A stretch of 64,000 bases of DNA from Thermohalobaculum sp039180675 (GCA_039180675.1 JBCDDC010000001.1:124001-188000); one strand, 5' to 3'; positions 8,417 to 17,467 are shown, numbered from the stretch's first letter. The notes: a model not told the origin generated them from the sequence alone. Program-made: numbers and translations.

Positions 8417-9697
8417 ATGCTGATGGTCGGGATTTTCCTCGCGCTGGTCGCGATGATCTGCCTGAACGTGCCGATCGCGGTCGCGCTGGCCGTCGCGGGC
8501 GTGATCGGGCTTCTCGCGACTGAGGGGACCGACAGCCTCGTGACCGTCGCGCTCGATATGTATGACGGCTCGACCAAGTTCTCGCTGATCGCCATTCCGA
8601 TGTTCGTGCTGGCGGGCGCGATCATGAACGCGGGCGGGGTGACCGACCGGCTGATCAACTTCGTCTCCGCCCTGATCGGGTTTGTCCGCGGCGGGCTGGC
8701 GATGGTGAATATCGGCGTCTCGCTGTTCTTTGCCGAGATCTCGGGCTCGGCCGTCGCCGATGTGGCGGCGCTTGGCTCGATCCTGATCCCGCAGATGAAG
8801 AAACGCGGCTATTCCGGGCCGTTCTCGGCTGCGGTCACGTCATCCAGCGCGTCGCTGGCGATCATCATTCCGCCGTCGATCCCGATGATCCTCTATGCGA
8901 CGTCCGCCAACACCTCGGTCGAGCAGCTTTTCGTTGCCGGGTTCGTGCCGGGCCTGATGGGGGCGATGGGGCTGATGTTCGTCGCCTACCTCTTTGCCCG
9001 GAAGTACAATCTGCCGGTAGAGGAGGCCTTCAATACCAGACGCCTGGGCCAGACCTTCCTTGACGCTCTGCCGGCCTTCTCGCTTCCGGTGATCATCCTT
9101 GGCGGCATCTTCGGCGGTTTCGTGACTGCTACGGAAGCCGCTGGTCTCGCGGTGATTGCGGCTTTTCTGGTGGGCCTCTGGTACCGCCAGATGGACCTCA
9201 AGCATCTCAAGCGCGCGATGCTGGATGGTGGGATGCAGACGGCGGTCGTCATGCTGCTGGTCGCCGCTTCGGTCCTGATGGGCGGGTTCCTGACCCGGGC
9301 GCAGATGCCCCAGCAACTGGCGGAGTGGCTGCTTGACATCACGTCGAACAAGTGGCTGATCCTGCTGATCCTCAACTTCTTCTTCCTGGTGATCGGGTTC
9401 TTCCTGCATTCAGCCGCGGCGATCATCCTTGTCGTGCCGATCGTCATCCCGCTGATCCAGGCGGCCGGGATCGACCCGGTGCATTTCGGTCTGGTCGTTA
9501 CGCTCAACCTCGCGATCGGACAGCAGACACCGCCGGTGGCGTCGGTCCTGATCACCTCCTGCGCGGTGGCGCGGGCGAATATCTGGGATGTCTCCAAGGT
9601 GAACATCTGGTTCGTGCTGGTGCTGTTGACCGTGCTCTTGATGTGCACTTACATCCCGTCGATCCCCCTCTTCCTGGTGGAATATTTCTATCGGTGA
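8417..9697 (+). CDS. dctM: TRAP transporter large permease subunit, DctM family
   Basis: The 426-residue protein has about 12 transmembrane segments. DctM hallmarks include 'FSLIAIPMFVLAGAIMN', 'FFAEISGSAVADVAALGSILIP', 'AAVTSSSASLAIIIPPSIPMI', 'FVTATEAAGLAVIAAFLVG' and the C-terminal 'NLAIGQQTPPVASVLIT'. This subunit forms the transport path and couples uptake to the sodium gradient. It directly follows dctQ. The full length and intact motifs indicate a working transporter together with the DctP and DctQ proteins upstream. Confidence 0.93.
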   Translation: MLMVGIFLALVAMICLNVPIAVALAVAGVIGLLATEGTDSLVTVALDMYDGSTKFSLIAIPMFVLAGAIMNAGGVTDRLINFVSALIGFVRGGLAMVNIGVSLFFAEISGSAVADVAALGSILIPQMKKRGYSGPFSAAVTSSSASLAIIIPPSIPMILYATSANTSVEQLFVAGFVPGLMGAMGLMFVAYLFARKYNLPVEEAFNTRRLGQTFLDALPAFSLPVIILGGIFGGFVTATEAAGLAVIAAFLVGLWYRQMDLKHLKRAMLDGGMQTAVVMLLVAASVLMGGFLTRAQMPQQLAEWLLDITSNKWLILLILNFFFLVIGFFLHSAAAIILVVPIVIPLIQAAGIDPVHFGLVVTLNLAIGQQTPPVASVLITSCAVARANIWDVSKVNIWFVLVLLTVLLMCTYIPSIPLFLVEYFYR

Positions 9698-9701
9698 TGT
9701 G

Positions 9702-10283
9702 ATGCCCGCGAAGAAGGCGGCAGCGAGAGAAGCAAGGCGGCGCAGGCGCGCCTGGAAGCGTTTGAAGCGCTCGACCAGGTTCACGCGCTATGTCGATCAC
9801 CCGCGCTATGGCAACCAGCCGATCCTGTCGGGCGAGAGATGGACGCTGGATCAGATCCGCCAGGCCTACTGGGGCTATTGCAGGCGGGGCGTGATCTATC
9901 CCGAGACCGCGATCACCGCGGATCTCTCACGCCAGCGCTACGGTTATTCGCCCCGCCGGGTCTATGTGGACATGGAGCAGACCTGCCGGACGTGTCACCG
10001 CAAGTTTCTGTTCTTCGCGCTGGAGCAGAAATTCTGGTTCGAGACGCTGGGCTTTTTCTGCGACGCCCAGTGCCATCACTGCCAGGAGTGCCGGCATGAG
10101 AAGCACCTCTTCGCACGGTCGATCGAGGAGTATGGCGATTTGCTGAAGAAGGACGACAAGACCCGCAAGGACTGGGACCGGCTGGAGGAGCTCGGCACCG
10201 CGCTGTTCGATGCTGGCTATATCACCAAGCCGGAGACGCTGTTGAAATCGCGCATGCCCAAACGGCTGAGGCGGCACGTATGA
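9702..10283 (+). CDS. Zinc-ribbon domain protein of unknown function
   Basis: The 193-residue protein starts at 'MPAKKAAAREARR'; a GTG one codon earlier is also possible. The N-terminus is very basic (residues 1-30). The core resembles the 'probable zinc-ribbon' family: 'VYVDMEQTCRTCHRKFLFFALEQKFWFETLGFF', then C-x3-C-x2-C-x2-C. Cys95, 98, 120, 124, 127 and 130 could bind one or two zinc ions. It starts 4 bases after dctM and overlaps the next gene as ATGA, so it is cotranscribed with the TRAP/CoA-transferase genes. The basic N-terminus suggests nucleic-acid contact, but no function is established. Confidence 0.7.
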   Translation: MPAKKAAAREARRRRRAWKRLKRSTRFTRYVDHPRYGNQPILSGERWTLDQIRQAYWGYCRRGVIYPETAITADLSRQRYGYSPRRVYVDMEQTCRTCHRKFLFFALEQKFWFETLGFFCDAQCHHCQECRHEKHLFARSIEEYGDLLKKDDKTRKDWDRLEELGTALFDAGYITKPETLLKSRMPKRLRRHV

Positions 10284-11476
10284 GCGGGCCGCTGAAAGGG
10301 ATCAAGGTGGTGGAACTCGCCCATATCATGGCGGGCCCGGCCTGTGGCCTGATGCTGGCCGATATGGGCGCCGATGTCGTCAAGGTCGAGAAGCCCACGG
10401 GCGACGACACCCGCCGGATGCTGCCGCCGGACGTGAATGGCGAGAGCGCGGCCTATCTGATGATGAACCGCAACAAGCGGGGCATTGCGCTGGATCTGAA
10501 GCAGGAGAGCGCGCGGGCGGCGCTGCGCCGGATGCTCGACCAGGCGGATGTGGTGATCGAGAATTACCGCCATGACACGATGGAGAAGCTGGGGCTCGGC
10601 TATGAGACGCTCAGCCAGACCAATCCGGGGCTGATCTATGTGGCGATCTCGGGCTTCGGGCGGACCGGGCCTTATGCGCATCGGGGCGGGTTCGATCTGA
10701 TCGCCCAGGGGATGTCGGGGCTCATGTCGATCACCGGCGAGGGGCCGGGGCGGCCGCCGGTGAAGGTCGCAGCACCCGTGTCGGACATCTCGGCCGGGAT
10801 CCTGGGAGCGTTGGGGGTGTGTGCAGCGCTCAACCATCGCAACCAGACGGGCGAGGGCCAGATGGTCGATACCTCGCTCTATGAGGCGGCGATCACGCTG
10901 ACCTATTGGCAATCTGCGATCACCTTTGCGAGCGGGGTCTCGCCCGAGCCGATCGGCTCGGCCCATCCGCTGAACGCGCCCTATCAGGCATTCCAGACCT
11001 CGGACGGGTGGATCACGCTTGGCGCGGCCAATCAGGCGAACTGGGAGCGGCTGATCCGGCTGATCGATGCGGAGCATCTGGGCGAGGATCCCCGGTTCCT
11101 GGGCAACCCGGAGCGGATCGTGAACCGCGAGGCGCTGGCCGAGGAGCTGAATACGATCTTCCGCACGCGGGCGTCGGCCGAGTGGCTGGATCTTCTGGAG
11201 GCGGGCAGTTTCCCGGCAGGGCCGGTCTCGACGATCGCCGAAATGCAGGCCGACCCCCACACGTATGCGCGTGAGATGGTGGTGGAGACCGAGCATCCGG
11301 TAGCGGGGGTGACACGGGGGATCGGGCTGCCGATCAAGTTCTCCGAGACGCCGGGCGGCAGCCAGATCCCGGCGCCGACGCTGGGCCAGCATGGCGAGGA
11401 GGTGCTGGCGGAATACGGGCTGTCGGCTGAGGAGATCGCGGCGCTGGTCGCATCGAAGGCCCTGATCCAGGGGTGA
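10280..11476 (+). CDS. CaiB/BaiF family (class III) CoA-transferase
   Basis: The 398-residue protein has the class III CoA-transferase/racemase fold signatures 'VVELAHIMAGPACGLMLADMGADVVKVEKP', 'YLMMNRNKRGIALDLK', 'VVIENYRHDTMEKLGLGYE' and 'LIYVAISGFG'. By eye, Asp197 in 'MVDTSLYEA' sits where the racemase branch keeps its catalytic Asp. Glu202 occupies the place where formyl-CoA transferase has Asp169, so I would not call it a formyl-CoA transferase. It overlaps the zinc-ribbon gene by 4 bases and is last in the operon. It could activate or recycle a CoA ester of the imported acid, but the substrate is unknown. Confidence 0.82.
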   Translation: MSGPLKGIKVVELAHIMAGPACGLMLADMGADVVKVEKPTGDDTRRMLPPDVNGESAAYLMMNRNKRGIALDLKQESARAALRRMLDQADVVIENYRHDTMEKLGLGYETLSQTNPGLIYVAISGFGRTGPYAHRGGFDLIAQGMSGLMSITGEGPGRPPVKVAAPVSDISAGILGALGVCAALNHRNQTGEGQMVDTSLYEAAITLTYWQSAITFASGVSPEPIGSAHPLNAPYQAFQTSDGWITLGAANQANWERLIRLIDAEHLGEDPRFLGNPERIVNREALAEELNTIFRTRASAEWLDLLEAGSFPAGPVSTIAEMQADPHTYAREMVVETEHPVAGVTRGIGLPIKFSETPGGSQIPAPTLGQHGEEVLAEYGLSAEEIAALVASKALIQG

Positions 11477-11486
11477 GGCAGGCTCA

Positions 11487-11542
11487 GGGCAGGCGGGTTT
11501 TCCCTCCTGCGTTGAAGCGCAGATCGGCCCGCCCGCCCTGCC
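11487..11542 (+). terminator. Imperfect hairpin after the CoA-transferase gene
   Basis: The inner stem CTGCG/CGCAG (11507-11511 with 11518-11522) is enclosed by longer imperfect arms rich in GGCAGG/CCTGCC. It sits 10 bases past the stop of the preceding gene and before pncA. There is no T-run, so it is only a candidate terminator. Confidence 0.35.
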
Positions 11543-11643
11543 ATAGCCGATGCGCCGCGCTGCCATGCGGATTGTGCAACCCTGCTTGACATTTAGCGGT
11601 GCTATCCTTTCCCTGCCCTTGGCCGACTGTAACGGAGCGCCCG

Positions 11644-12267
11644 ATGACCGAGTTTCCGCCGACCACCGCGCTCATCATGATCGATATCCAGAACGACTTC
11701 TGCCCCGGCGGGGCGCTGGCTGTGGCAGACGGCGACCGGATCGTACCGCTGGTGAACCGGGTGCAGGAGCGGTTTGCCGTGCGCGTGCTGACCCAGGACT
11801 GGCACCCGGCGGATCACGCCAGCTTTGCCGAGAACCATGAAGAGGCAGCGGCGTTCTCGATGATCGAGATGCCCTATGGCCCGCAGGTGCTCTGGCCCCG
11901 GCATTGCGTGCAGGGATCGGAGGGCGCGGCGTTTCACTCGGATCTGGTGACGGAGACGGCGGATCTGGTGGTGCGCAAGGGGTTCCGAGCGGAGATCGAC
12001 AGCTATTCGGCTTTCTTCGAGAACGATCACGCGACGCCGACGGGGCTGGCGGGGTATCTGCGCGACCGGGGGGTCACGGATCTGGTCTTCACCGGGCTCG
12101 CGCTCGATTTCTGTGTCGGCTGGTCCGCTGTTGATGCGGCGAAACAGGGGTTCGGTGTTACTGTCTGGGAGGATGCGGGCCGTGCCATCGACCTCGACGG
12201 CTCGCTCGACGCTGCGCGCACGACCATGCGCGAGAACGGCGTCACCCTGGCCAATTCGGGAGCCTGA
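11644..12267 (+). CDS. pncA: Nicotinamidase (PncA)
   Basis: The 207-residue isochorismatase-fold hydrolase starts at 'MTEFPPTTALIMIDIQNDF' with GGAG upstream. The catalytic triad is visible: Asp in 'DIQNDF', Lys in 'VVRKGF' and Cys in 'LALDFCVGWSA'. Metal ligands appear as Asp/His/His in 'QDWHPADH'. It converts nicotinamide to nicotinate in NAD salvage. It is followed after 2 bases by pncB, the next enzyme. A TTGACA box lies at 11586-11591, but I could not pair it with a convincing -10 element. Confidence 0.93.
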   Translation: MTEFPPTTALIMIDIQNDFCPGGALAVADGDRIVPLVNRVQERFAVRVLTQDWHPADHASFAENHEEAAAFSMIEMPYGPQVLWPRHCVQGSEGAAFHSDLVTETADLVVRKGFRAEIDSYSAFFENDHATPTGLAGYLRDRGVTDLVFTGLALDFCVGWSAVDAAKQGFGVTVWEDAGRAIDLDGSLDAARTTMRENGVTLANSGA

Positions 12268-12269
12268 CG

Positions 12270-13559
12270 ATGGATATCGCGAAGCGTGTCTACGACCATC
12301 AGTGGAAGATCGATCCGATCATCCGGTCGGTGATCGACACGGATTTCTACAAGCTTCTGATGGCGCAGTCGGTGTTCCTCAACCACCGGACGGCGCAGGT
12401 GACCTTCAGCCTGATCAACCGCTCGGCGCATGTGCCTATGGCGGATCTGGTGGACGAGGGCGAGTTGCGCGAGCAGCTCGACCATGTGCGCACGCTGAGG
12501 CTCTCACGCGGTGAGAGCACCTGGCTGCGCGGCAACACCTTCTATGGCCGGCGCCAGATGTTCACCCCGGAGTTTGTCACCTGGCTGGAGGAGTTCCGCT
12601 TCCCCGCCTACAATCTCGAGCGCAAGGGCGATCAGTACGAGCTGACCTTCGAGGGCCCGTGGATCGAGAGCATGCTGTGGGAGATCCCGGCGCTGGCGAT
12701 CCTGATGGAGCTGCGCTCGCGCGCGGTGCTGCGCCAGATGGGCAAGTTCGACCTTCAGGTGCTCTACGCCCGCGCCATGACCCGGGTGTGGGAGAAGATC
12801 GAGCAGCTGAAGGGGCTTGAGGGCTTGCGCATCGCCGATTTCGGCACGCGGCGGCGGCACGGGTTTCTCTGGCAGGACTGGTGCGTGGAGGCGATGGGCG
12901 AAGGGCTTGGGCCTGCCTTCACCGGGACCTCCAACTGCCTCATCGCCAAACGTCAGGAGAAGGAGGCGATCGGCACGAACGCGCATGAGTTGCCGATGAT
13001 CTATGCAGCCCTGACGGAGACCGATGAGGAACTTGCGCAATCGCCCTATCAGGTGCTGGCCGACTGGCAGGAGGATTATGACGGCAATCTGCGCATCATC
13101 CTGCCCGATACTTTCGGGACGAAGGGGTTCTTCGACAAGGCGCCGAGCTGGCTGGTGAATTGGACCGGGGTCAGGATCGACTCGGGTGACCCGGCGCCTT
13201 GCGCCGAGATCGCCATCGCGTTCTGGAAGCGCCACGGGCAGGATCCGCGCGAGAAACTGGTGATCTTCTCAGACGGGCTGGATGTGGAGAAGATCGCCGA
13301 GCTTCATGCCCAGTTCCACGGCCGGGTGAACATCGGCTTTGGCTGGGGGACGCTTTTGACCAACGACTTCCGCGGGCTGGCGCCGAAAGACGCGCTGGCG
13401 CCGTTCTCGCTGGTCTGCAAGGCAGTCTCGGCGAACGGACGGGCGACGGTAAAGCTCAGCGACAATCCGACCAAGGCGATGGGCCCGGCTGAGGAGATCG
13501 CGCGATACAAGCGGGTCTTCGATGTGGGGGCTCAGGAGGTTCGCAAGATCCTCGTCTGA
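12270..13559 (+). CDS. pncB: Nicotinate phosphoribosyltransferase (PncB)
   Basis: The 429-residue enzyme converts nicotinate and PRPP to nicotinate mononucleotide (Preiss-Handler salvage). Typical features are 'IDTDFYKLLMAQ' near the N-terminus, 'FGTRRRHGFLWQDW' with the His of the phosphorylated-enzyme loop, 'FTGTSNCLIA', 'GTNAHELPM', and 'VRIDSGDPAPCAEIAI' later on. It starts 2 bases after the pncA stop, so the two form a compact salvage operon. The length matches the bacterial family. Confidence 0.94.
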   Translation: MDIAKRVYDHQWKIDPIIRSVIDTDFYKLLMAQSVFLNHRTAQVTFSLINRSAHVPMADLVDEGELREQLDHVRTLRLSRGESTWLRGNTFYGRRQMFTPEFVTWLEEFRFPAYNLERKGDQYELTFEGPWIESMLWEIPALAILMELRSRAVLRQMGKFDLQVLYARAMTRVWEKIEQLKGLEGLRIADFGTRRRHGFLWQDWCVEAMGEGLGPAFTGTSNCLIAKRQEKEAIGTNAHELPMIYAALTETDEELAQSPYQVLADWQEDYDGNLRIILPDTFGTKGFFDKAPSWLVNWTGVRIDSGDPAPCAEIAIAFWKRHGQDPREKLVIFSDGLDVEKIAELHAQFHGRVNIGFGWGTLLTNDFRGLAPKDALAPFSLVCKAVSANGRATVKLSDNPTKAMGPAEEIARYKRVFDVGAQEVRKILV

Positions 13560-13572
13560 ACAAAGGGAGCGT

Positions 13573-13588
13573 GGCGCCCTGAGGCGCC
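13573..13588. terminator. Short hairpin between convergent genes
   Basis: A GGCGCC-CTGA-GGCGCC hairpin lies in the 43-base gap between the convergent ends of pncB and the sorted exported protein. It could end transcription in both directions. No U-tract is present, so confidence is low. Confidence 0.3.
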
Positions 13589-13602
13589 GTCAGCCCGGGT
13601 TC

Positions 13603-14331
13603 CTAGACGGACACCTCGCGACGGCGCATCGCGCCCAGCATTCCGACGGCACCCAGAAGAAGCAAGATGGCAGGCGGCAGGAGAACCTGCGCGACCCCAA
13701 AAAGCTCCAGCTCGCCAACCTGAACATTCGCACCGCCGCCAGTCCCGGCGATCGTGTCCGAGATCACGAGGCGGAAGGCGCTGAAGCCCTCGCTGGTGAG
13801 GAAGGTGTCGCCATTCTCCGGCGCGTAGTGGTTGACCTGCAACCGCGAGGCCCAATCGCTGACGGTGCCGTTGCGGACGAAAATCGGATCCCAGTCTCCG
13901 TCGAGGCCTGAGGTCGTGTTGTTCGACCCCTCGATCTGCCAGACGATCGGGTCGCGGTTCGGCACGTCATTGGCCGAGCTCAGCGTGAAAGATGTCAGCT
14001 CAAACGCACTGTCGAACATCGCGCCGATGATGACCGGGTTGCCACCAGGGAAGTTGCAGCAGAACTTGGCGTTGCCGGGTCCGAGCTGATTGTCGAAGAC
14101 ATTGAACGCGAATTCCCCGCCCTGAAATCCCGGTTCGACGTTCGAGAAGAAATCGGCGTCGAAGCCTGCGCGGTTCGTGTCGGAATAGGCGTTCTCGTTT
14201 CCGTCATTGCCCAGATCGGTCAGATCGTTGCCGATGAGGCTGCCCGTGCCGGTGCCGAGAACCGTCACGGCCGATGCCGGGCCTGAGACGGCCATGGTCA
14301 CCGCGGCTGCTGCAATCAGAGTCTTCCACAT
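13603..14331 (-). CDS. Exported protein with VPLPA/PEP-CTERM-like sorting tail
   Basis: The 242-residue protein starts at 'MWKTLIAAAAVTMAVSGPASA', a clear signal peptide with a GAGGGTGAG site upstream. The mature region has no catalytic motif that I recognise. It is rich in Gly/Asn/Asp early ('GNDLTDLGNDGNENAYSDTN') and looks like a beta-sandwich ('FELTSFTLSSAND', 'IVWQIEGSNNT'), as in surface adhesion or carbohydrate-binding domains. The C-terminus is a short proline motif, a hydrophobic helix and an Arg cluster ('LLPPAILLLLGAVGMLGAMRRRE'-type). This is the tripartite signal processed by exosortases in Rhodobacterales. A second such protein lies at 43349-44038. Confidence 0.8.
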   Translation of the reverse strand: MWKTLIAAAAVTMAVSGPASAVTVLGTGTGSLIGNDLTDLGNDGNENAYSDTNRAGFDADFFSNVEPGFQGGEFAFNVFDNQLGPGNAKFCCNFPGGNPVIIGAMFDSAFELTSFTLSSANDVPNRDPIVWQIEGSNNTTSGLDGDWDPIFVRNGTVSDWASRLQVNHYAPENGDTFLTSEGFSAFRLVISDTIAGTGGGANVQVGELELFGVAQVLLPPAILLLLGAVGMLGAMRRREVSV

Positions 14332-14469
14332 AATCTCACCCTCGCTCCACCCCGGAGCCAAGGTCGGCGGCACCGGATGAGACTTTGCTTACCGGTGGTT
14401 TGCGGCGCCTGCTTGTCCGATTCCGGGCATTTCGTGGTGAATTTGTCTCAATTCAGATCGGGTATAACC

Positions 14470-14500
14470 GGCGCCGCCCCGAGGGATAGCGGGCGGCGCC
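14470..14500 (-). terminator. Hairpin downstream of ccr
   Basis: A perfect 10-bp stem (GGCGCCGCCC at 14470-14479 with GGGCGGCGCC at 14491-14500) has an 11-base loop and lies 27 bases past the ccr stop. There is only a weak T-rich stretch on the minus strand. The position and strength support a terminator. Confidence 0.5.
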
Positions 14501-14526
14501 GTGGGCGGGTCCTCCCCTGGACCTTC

Positions 14527-15795
14527 TTATTGCTGGCCCGCCTCGCGCGCGTCCTCGACCGTTCTGAGGCCGGTTGTCGGGGCGGAGACCAGAACCGCCA
14601 TGTTTCCGGGCAGATGCTGATTGCGTCTCATCTTCATATGCGCGGCCGGGATATCGGCCCAGTCGAAGACCTCGGACATGCAGGGGTCGAGCCTGCGTTC
14701 GATCATGAGCTGGTTGGCCTGGCTCGCCTGCTTCAGATGCGCGAAATGCGAGCCCTGGAGGCGTTTCTGGTGCATCCACATGTAGCGCACGTCGAAGGTG
14801 CAGTTATAGCCTGTGGTGCCGGCGCAGATGACCACCATGCCGCCCTTTTTCACCACGAAGGTCGAGACTGGGAAGGTCGCCTCGCCCGGGTGCTCGAACA
14901 CCATGTCGACATTCACGCCCTTGCCGGTGATGTCCCAGATCGCCTTGCCGAACTTGCGCGCCTCGGTGAACCACTCCTTGTATTCGGGCGTGTTGACCTC
15001 GGGCAGTTGGCCCCAACAGTTGAAGTCCTTGCGGTTGATGACCCCCTTAGCGCCGAGATCGAGCACGAATTGGCGCTTGTCCTCGTCGGAGATCACGCCG
15101 ATGGCGTTCGCGCCCGCCGTGTTGATGAGCTGGATCGCGTAGGAGCCGAGCCCGCCGGAGGCGCCCCAGACCAGCACGTTCTGACCGGGCTTCAGGTCAT
15201 GCGGCTCGTGACCGAAGAGCATCCGGTAGGCGGTGGCGAGGGTGAGCGTGTAGCAGGCCGACTCCTCCCAGGTCAGGTGCTTCGGCCGGGGCATGAGCTG
15301 CTGGGCCTGTACGTTGGTGAACTGGGCGAAGGAGCCATCCGGCGTCTCATAGCCCCAGATCCGCTGGCTGGGCGAGTACATCGGATCGCCGCCGTTGCAG
15401 TGCTCGTCATCGCCGTCGTCCTGGTTGCAGTGGATGACGACCTCGTCGCCCACTTTCCAACGGGTCACCTTGTCGCCGACGGCCCAAACGATGCCCGAGG
15501 CATCCGAGCCCGCGATGTGATAGGGTTTCTTGTGGACGTCGAACATGCTGATCGGGATGCCGAGCGAAGCCCAGACGCCGTTGTAGTTGACGCCTGCCGC
15601 CATCACGAGCACCAGCACCTCATGGCTGTCGAGGATGGGGACATCCACCACCTCGGTCTGCATCGCGGTCTCGGGCTCTCCCTCGCGCTCCTGCCGGATG
15701 CACCAAGCATACATCTGTCTGGGCACATGGCCGAGCGGCGGAATCTCGCCGATCTCGTAGAGGTCCTTGCCCGGCATCTCGGTGGCTCCGTCCAT
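14527..15795 (-). CDS. ccr: Crotonyl-CoA carboxylase/reductase
   Basis: The 422-residue enoyl-thioester reductase of the MDR superfamily starts after AGGAGATCT. It shows family-specific 'AGVNYNGVWASLG', 'HIAGSDASGIVWAVG', the Cys-rich 'VIHCNQDDGDDEHCNGGDPM', the NADPH loop 'VLVWGASGGLGSYAIQ', and the CO2-pocket region around 'VFEHPGEATFPVS' and 'YMWMHQKRLQGSHFAH'. Ccr carboxylates crotonyl-CoA reductively to ethylmalonyl-CoA, the defining step of the ethylmalonyl-CoA pathway that replaces the glyoxylate shunt for acetate assimilation. Ethylmalonyl-CoA mutase lies divergently about 1.7 kb away. A small GCACGA/TCGTGC hairpin sits in the 5' leader (15821-15837). Confidence 0.95.
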   Translation of the reverse strand: MDGATEMPGKDLYEIGEIPPLGHVPRQMYAWCIRQEREGEPETAMQTEVVDVPILDSHEVLVLVMAAGVNYNGVWASLGIPISMFDVHKKPYHIAGSDASGIVWAVGDKVTRWKVGDEVVIHCNQDDGDDEHCNGGDPMYSPSQRIWGYETPDGSFAQFTNVQAQQLMPRPKHLTWEESACYTLTLATAYRMLFGHEPHDLKPGQNVLVWGASGGLGSYAIQLINTAGANAIGVISDEDKRQFVLDLGAKGVINRKDFNCWGQLPEVNTPEYKEWFTEARKFGKAIWDITGKGVNVDMVFEHPGEATFPVSTFVVKKGGMVVICAGTTGYNCTFDVRYMWMHQKRLQGSHFAHLKQASQANQLMIERRLDPCMSEVFDWADIPAAHMKMRRNQHLPGNMAVLVSAPTTGLRTVEDAREAGQQ

Positions 15796-15923
15796 CGCTA
15801 GATCTCCTCTGGCGGATCTCGCACGAAAGAATCGTGCGCAAAACTCTCAATTCGGTGAATGACATTGCTGAGTTTGTTTCGCAACCCGGAAATGTGCAGT
15901 GCAGCAATTTTTCTGCTGCCCGG

Positions 15924-17330
15924 TCAGGCCGGCTCGGTTTCCGGGGCCAGATGGGCGATGGAATTGGCGTAGTAGCGCAGCAGGTCGCGTTCTTGCTCGA
16001 CCACGGAAAGCCCCTCGGGGCCGTCTTCGACGATGTGGCGCATGGTCAGCATGCGCAGGCCGACATCGACGGCATAGTCGAGCCGGGCGCGGGGGATGTG
16101 GCTGTGCGCGCCGACCGCGTGGAGCCGTTCGAGCTCCGCCTCGGCTGCGATCTTGAGGTCGAAGACCGGGAGCGGGCGGTCGGCGCGCATCAGGACCCGC
16201 GAGATCAGCGCGACCGGCAGGACGGGCACGACCTGCCCCACCCGGCCCATCAGTTCGACACCGAGCGCGGAGACGGGGTCGTCTTCGTCGTTTCCCGCCA
16301 GGAACTCCCGCAGCGACAGCGGGCTGCCGAAGCTGACACAGGCATAGCCGAGCTTGTAGAAGCGTCCGGTCAGTTTGCGCCAGGCGAGCTGGGCGATGAA
16401 CAGGGCGGCGGTGAACGGGCTGACACGGAACGCGCGGGAGCCGACATCTGGGTCGCGGGCAGCGAGTAGCACCCGGTCCTCGGTCACCCGGTCGTAGTTC
16501 AGCCCGACGGGCACGAAGACCACATCGCGCGGCCCATCGGTATTGAACCCCTGGACGATATAGCTGAGGAGGCCGAGCTTCGGCGGCTGAAGCGTCCCGT
16601 CGCGCGAAAGCCCGCCCTCGGGAAAGACGGCCTGGGTCACCCCGCCCTCGGTCGCCATATGGACATAGCGGGAAAGCACCTTGCGATAGAGCGCGTTGCG
16701 GGATTTGCGCCGGATGAAGTAGGCGCCCATCGAGCGGATGATACGGCTGAGCGGCCAGACCCGCGCCCATTCGCCGACCGCATAGGAGAGCGCCGAGGCC
16801 TGGGCCGCCAGATAGGTCACCAGGAGGTAGTCGAAGTTCGAGCGGTGGTTCATGATGAAGACCACGGTGGCGTCGCGGTCGATCTCCTTGAGCGCCGCCT
16901 CGTCGAACGCGCCGAGCCGGACCCGGTAGAACGCCTGGGCGATCAAGCGCGAGACCCGGGCGCCAACCTTGAAATAGGCGTAGGCCGAGAAAGAGGGCAC
17001 GATCTCGCGGGCATAGGTCTCGGCCTCGCGCAGGACCTTCTCGCGGGGGAGGCTTTGCTCCGTCACCTCTTCGTCGATGGCCTCGAGGACTTGCGGGTCG
17101 TTTACCAGCCGGTCGATCAGGACCTGGCGTTTGGTGAGCTTGAAAGAGTGGATCTTGAGCTGGAGGCGGGTATTCAAATCGTCGATCGCGCGGTTGAAGC
17201 GTTTTCGCAGCACCCAGCGGAGCCCCGGCCCGATCACCCGGTCGAGCAGGGCGATCAGGGCGAGCGCGCCTCCCACCACCACCAGCCAAACCGGTACGTC
17301 GATGCTCCCCGTCATGCGGGGATCGTGCAT
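15924..17330 (-). CDS. Glycerol-3-phosphate/1-acyl-glycerol-3-phosphate acyltransferase-like protein
   Basis: The 468-residue protein has an N-terminal hydrophobic anchor (about residues 13-30, 'VWLVVVGGALALIALLDRVIG') and the PlsB/PlsC acyltransferase motifs. Motif I is 'FIMNHRSNFDYLL' (HX4D), and motif III is 'AVFPEGGLSRDG', with 'FVPVGLNYDRV' further on. The length and long C-terminal part are closer to PlsB-type GPATs than to short PlsC. It should act at the inner membrane in phospholipid synthesis. The start at 17330 is uncertain, since an ATG 5 codons later ('MTGSIDVP') is equally possible and neither has a strong ribosome site. It lies between ccr and ecm. Confidence 0.8.
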   Translation of the reverse strand: MHDPRMTGSIDVPVWLVVVGGALALIALLDRVIGPGLRWVLRKRFNRAIDDLNTRLQLKIHSFKLTKRQVLIDRLVNDPQVLEAIDEEVTEQSLPREKVLREAETYAREIVPSFSAYAYFKVGARVSRLIAQAFYRVRLGAFDEAALKEIDRDATVVFIMNHRSNFDYLLVTYLAAQASALSYAVGEWARVWPLSRIIRSMGAYFIRRKSRNALYRKVLSRYVHMATEGGVTQAVFPEGGLSRDGTLQPPKLGLLSYIVQGFNTDGPRDVVFVPVGLNYDRVTEDRVLLAARDPDVGSRAFRVSPFTAALFIAQLAWRKLTGRFYKLGYACVSFGSPLSLREFLAGNDEDDPVSALGVELMGRVGQVVPVLPVALISRVLMRADRPLPVFDLKIAAEAELERLHAVGAHSHIPRARLDYAVDVGLRMLTMRHIVEDGPEGLSVVEQERDLLRYYANSIAHLAPETEPA

Positions 17331-17467
17331 CTGGCGTCGCGGTCTGTCCAGCGGCGCGCATCACTTCCTGCGCCATAAAGTTCCAATCGACTCCCGCCTT
17401 GCGCAATAATCTGAGGTACTCTATTCCTGTTGCAATGCAGCATGCCTGAGTCGCGGAAGGGCCCGAG

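Noticed and set aside
6673..8658. Antisense open frame of about 660 codons across the TRAP genes
   Set aside because: Covered by DctP, DctQ and DctM on the opposite strand with convincing motifs; composition is typical of an antisense shadow.
10280..11476. Formyl-CoA:oxalate CoA-transferase (frc)
   Set aside because: The position of the Frc catalytic Asp is Glu here, and no oxalyl-CoA decarboxylase is nearby.
11586..11591. TTGACA as the -35 box of a pncA promoter
   Set aside because: No acceptable -10 hexamer lies 16-18 bases downstream; the nearest TATCCT is only 11 bases away.
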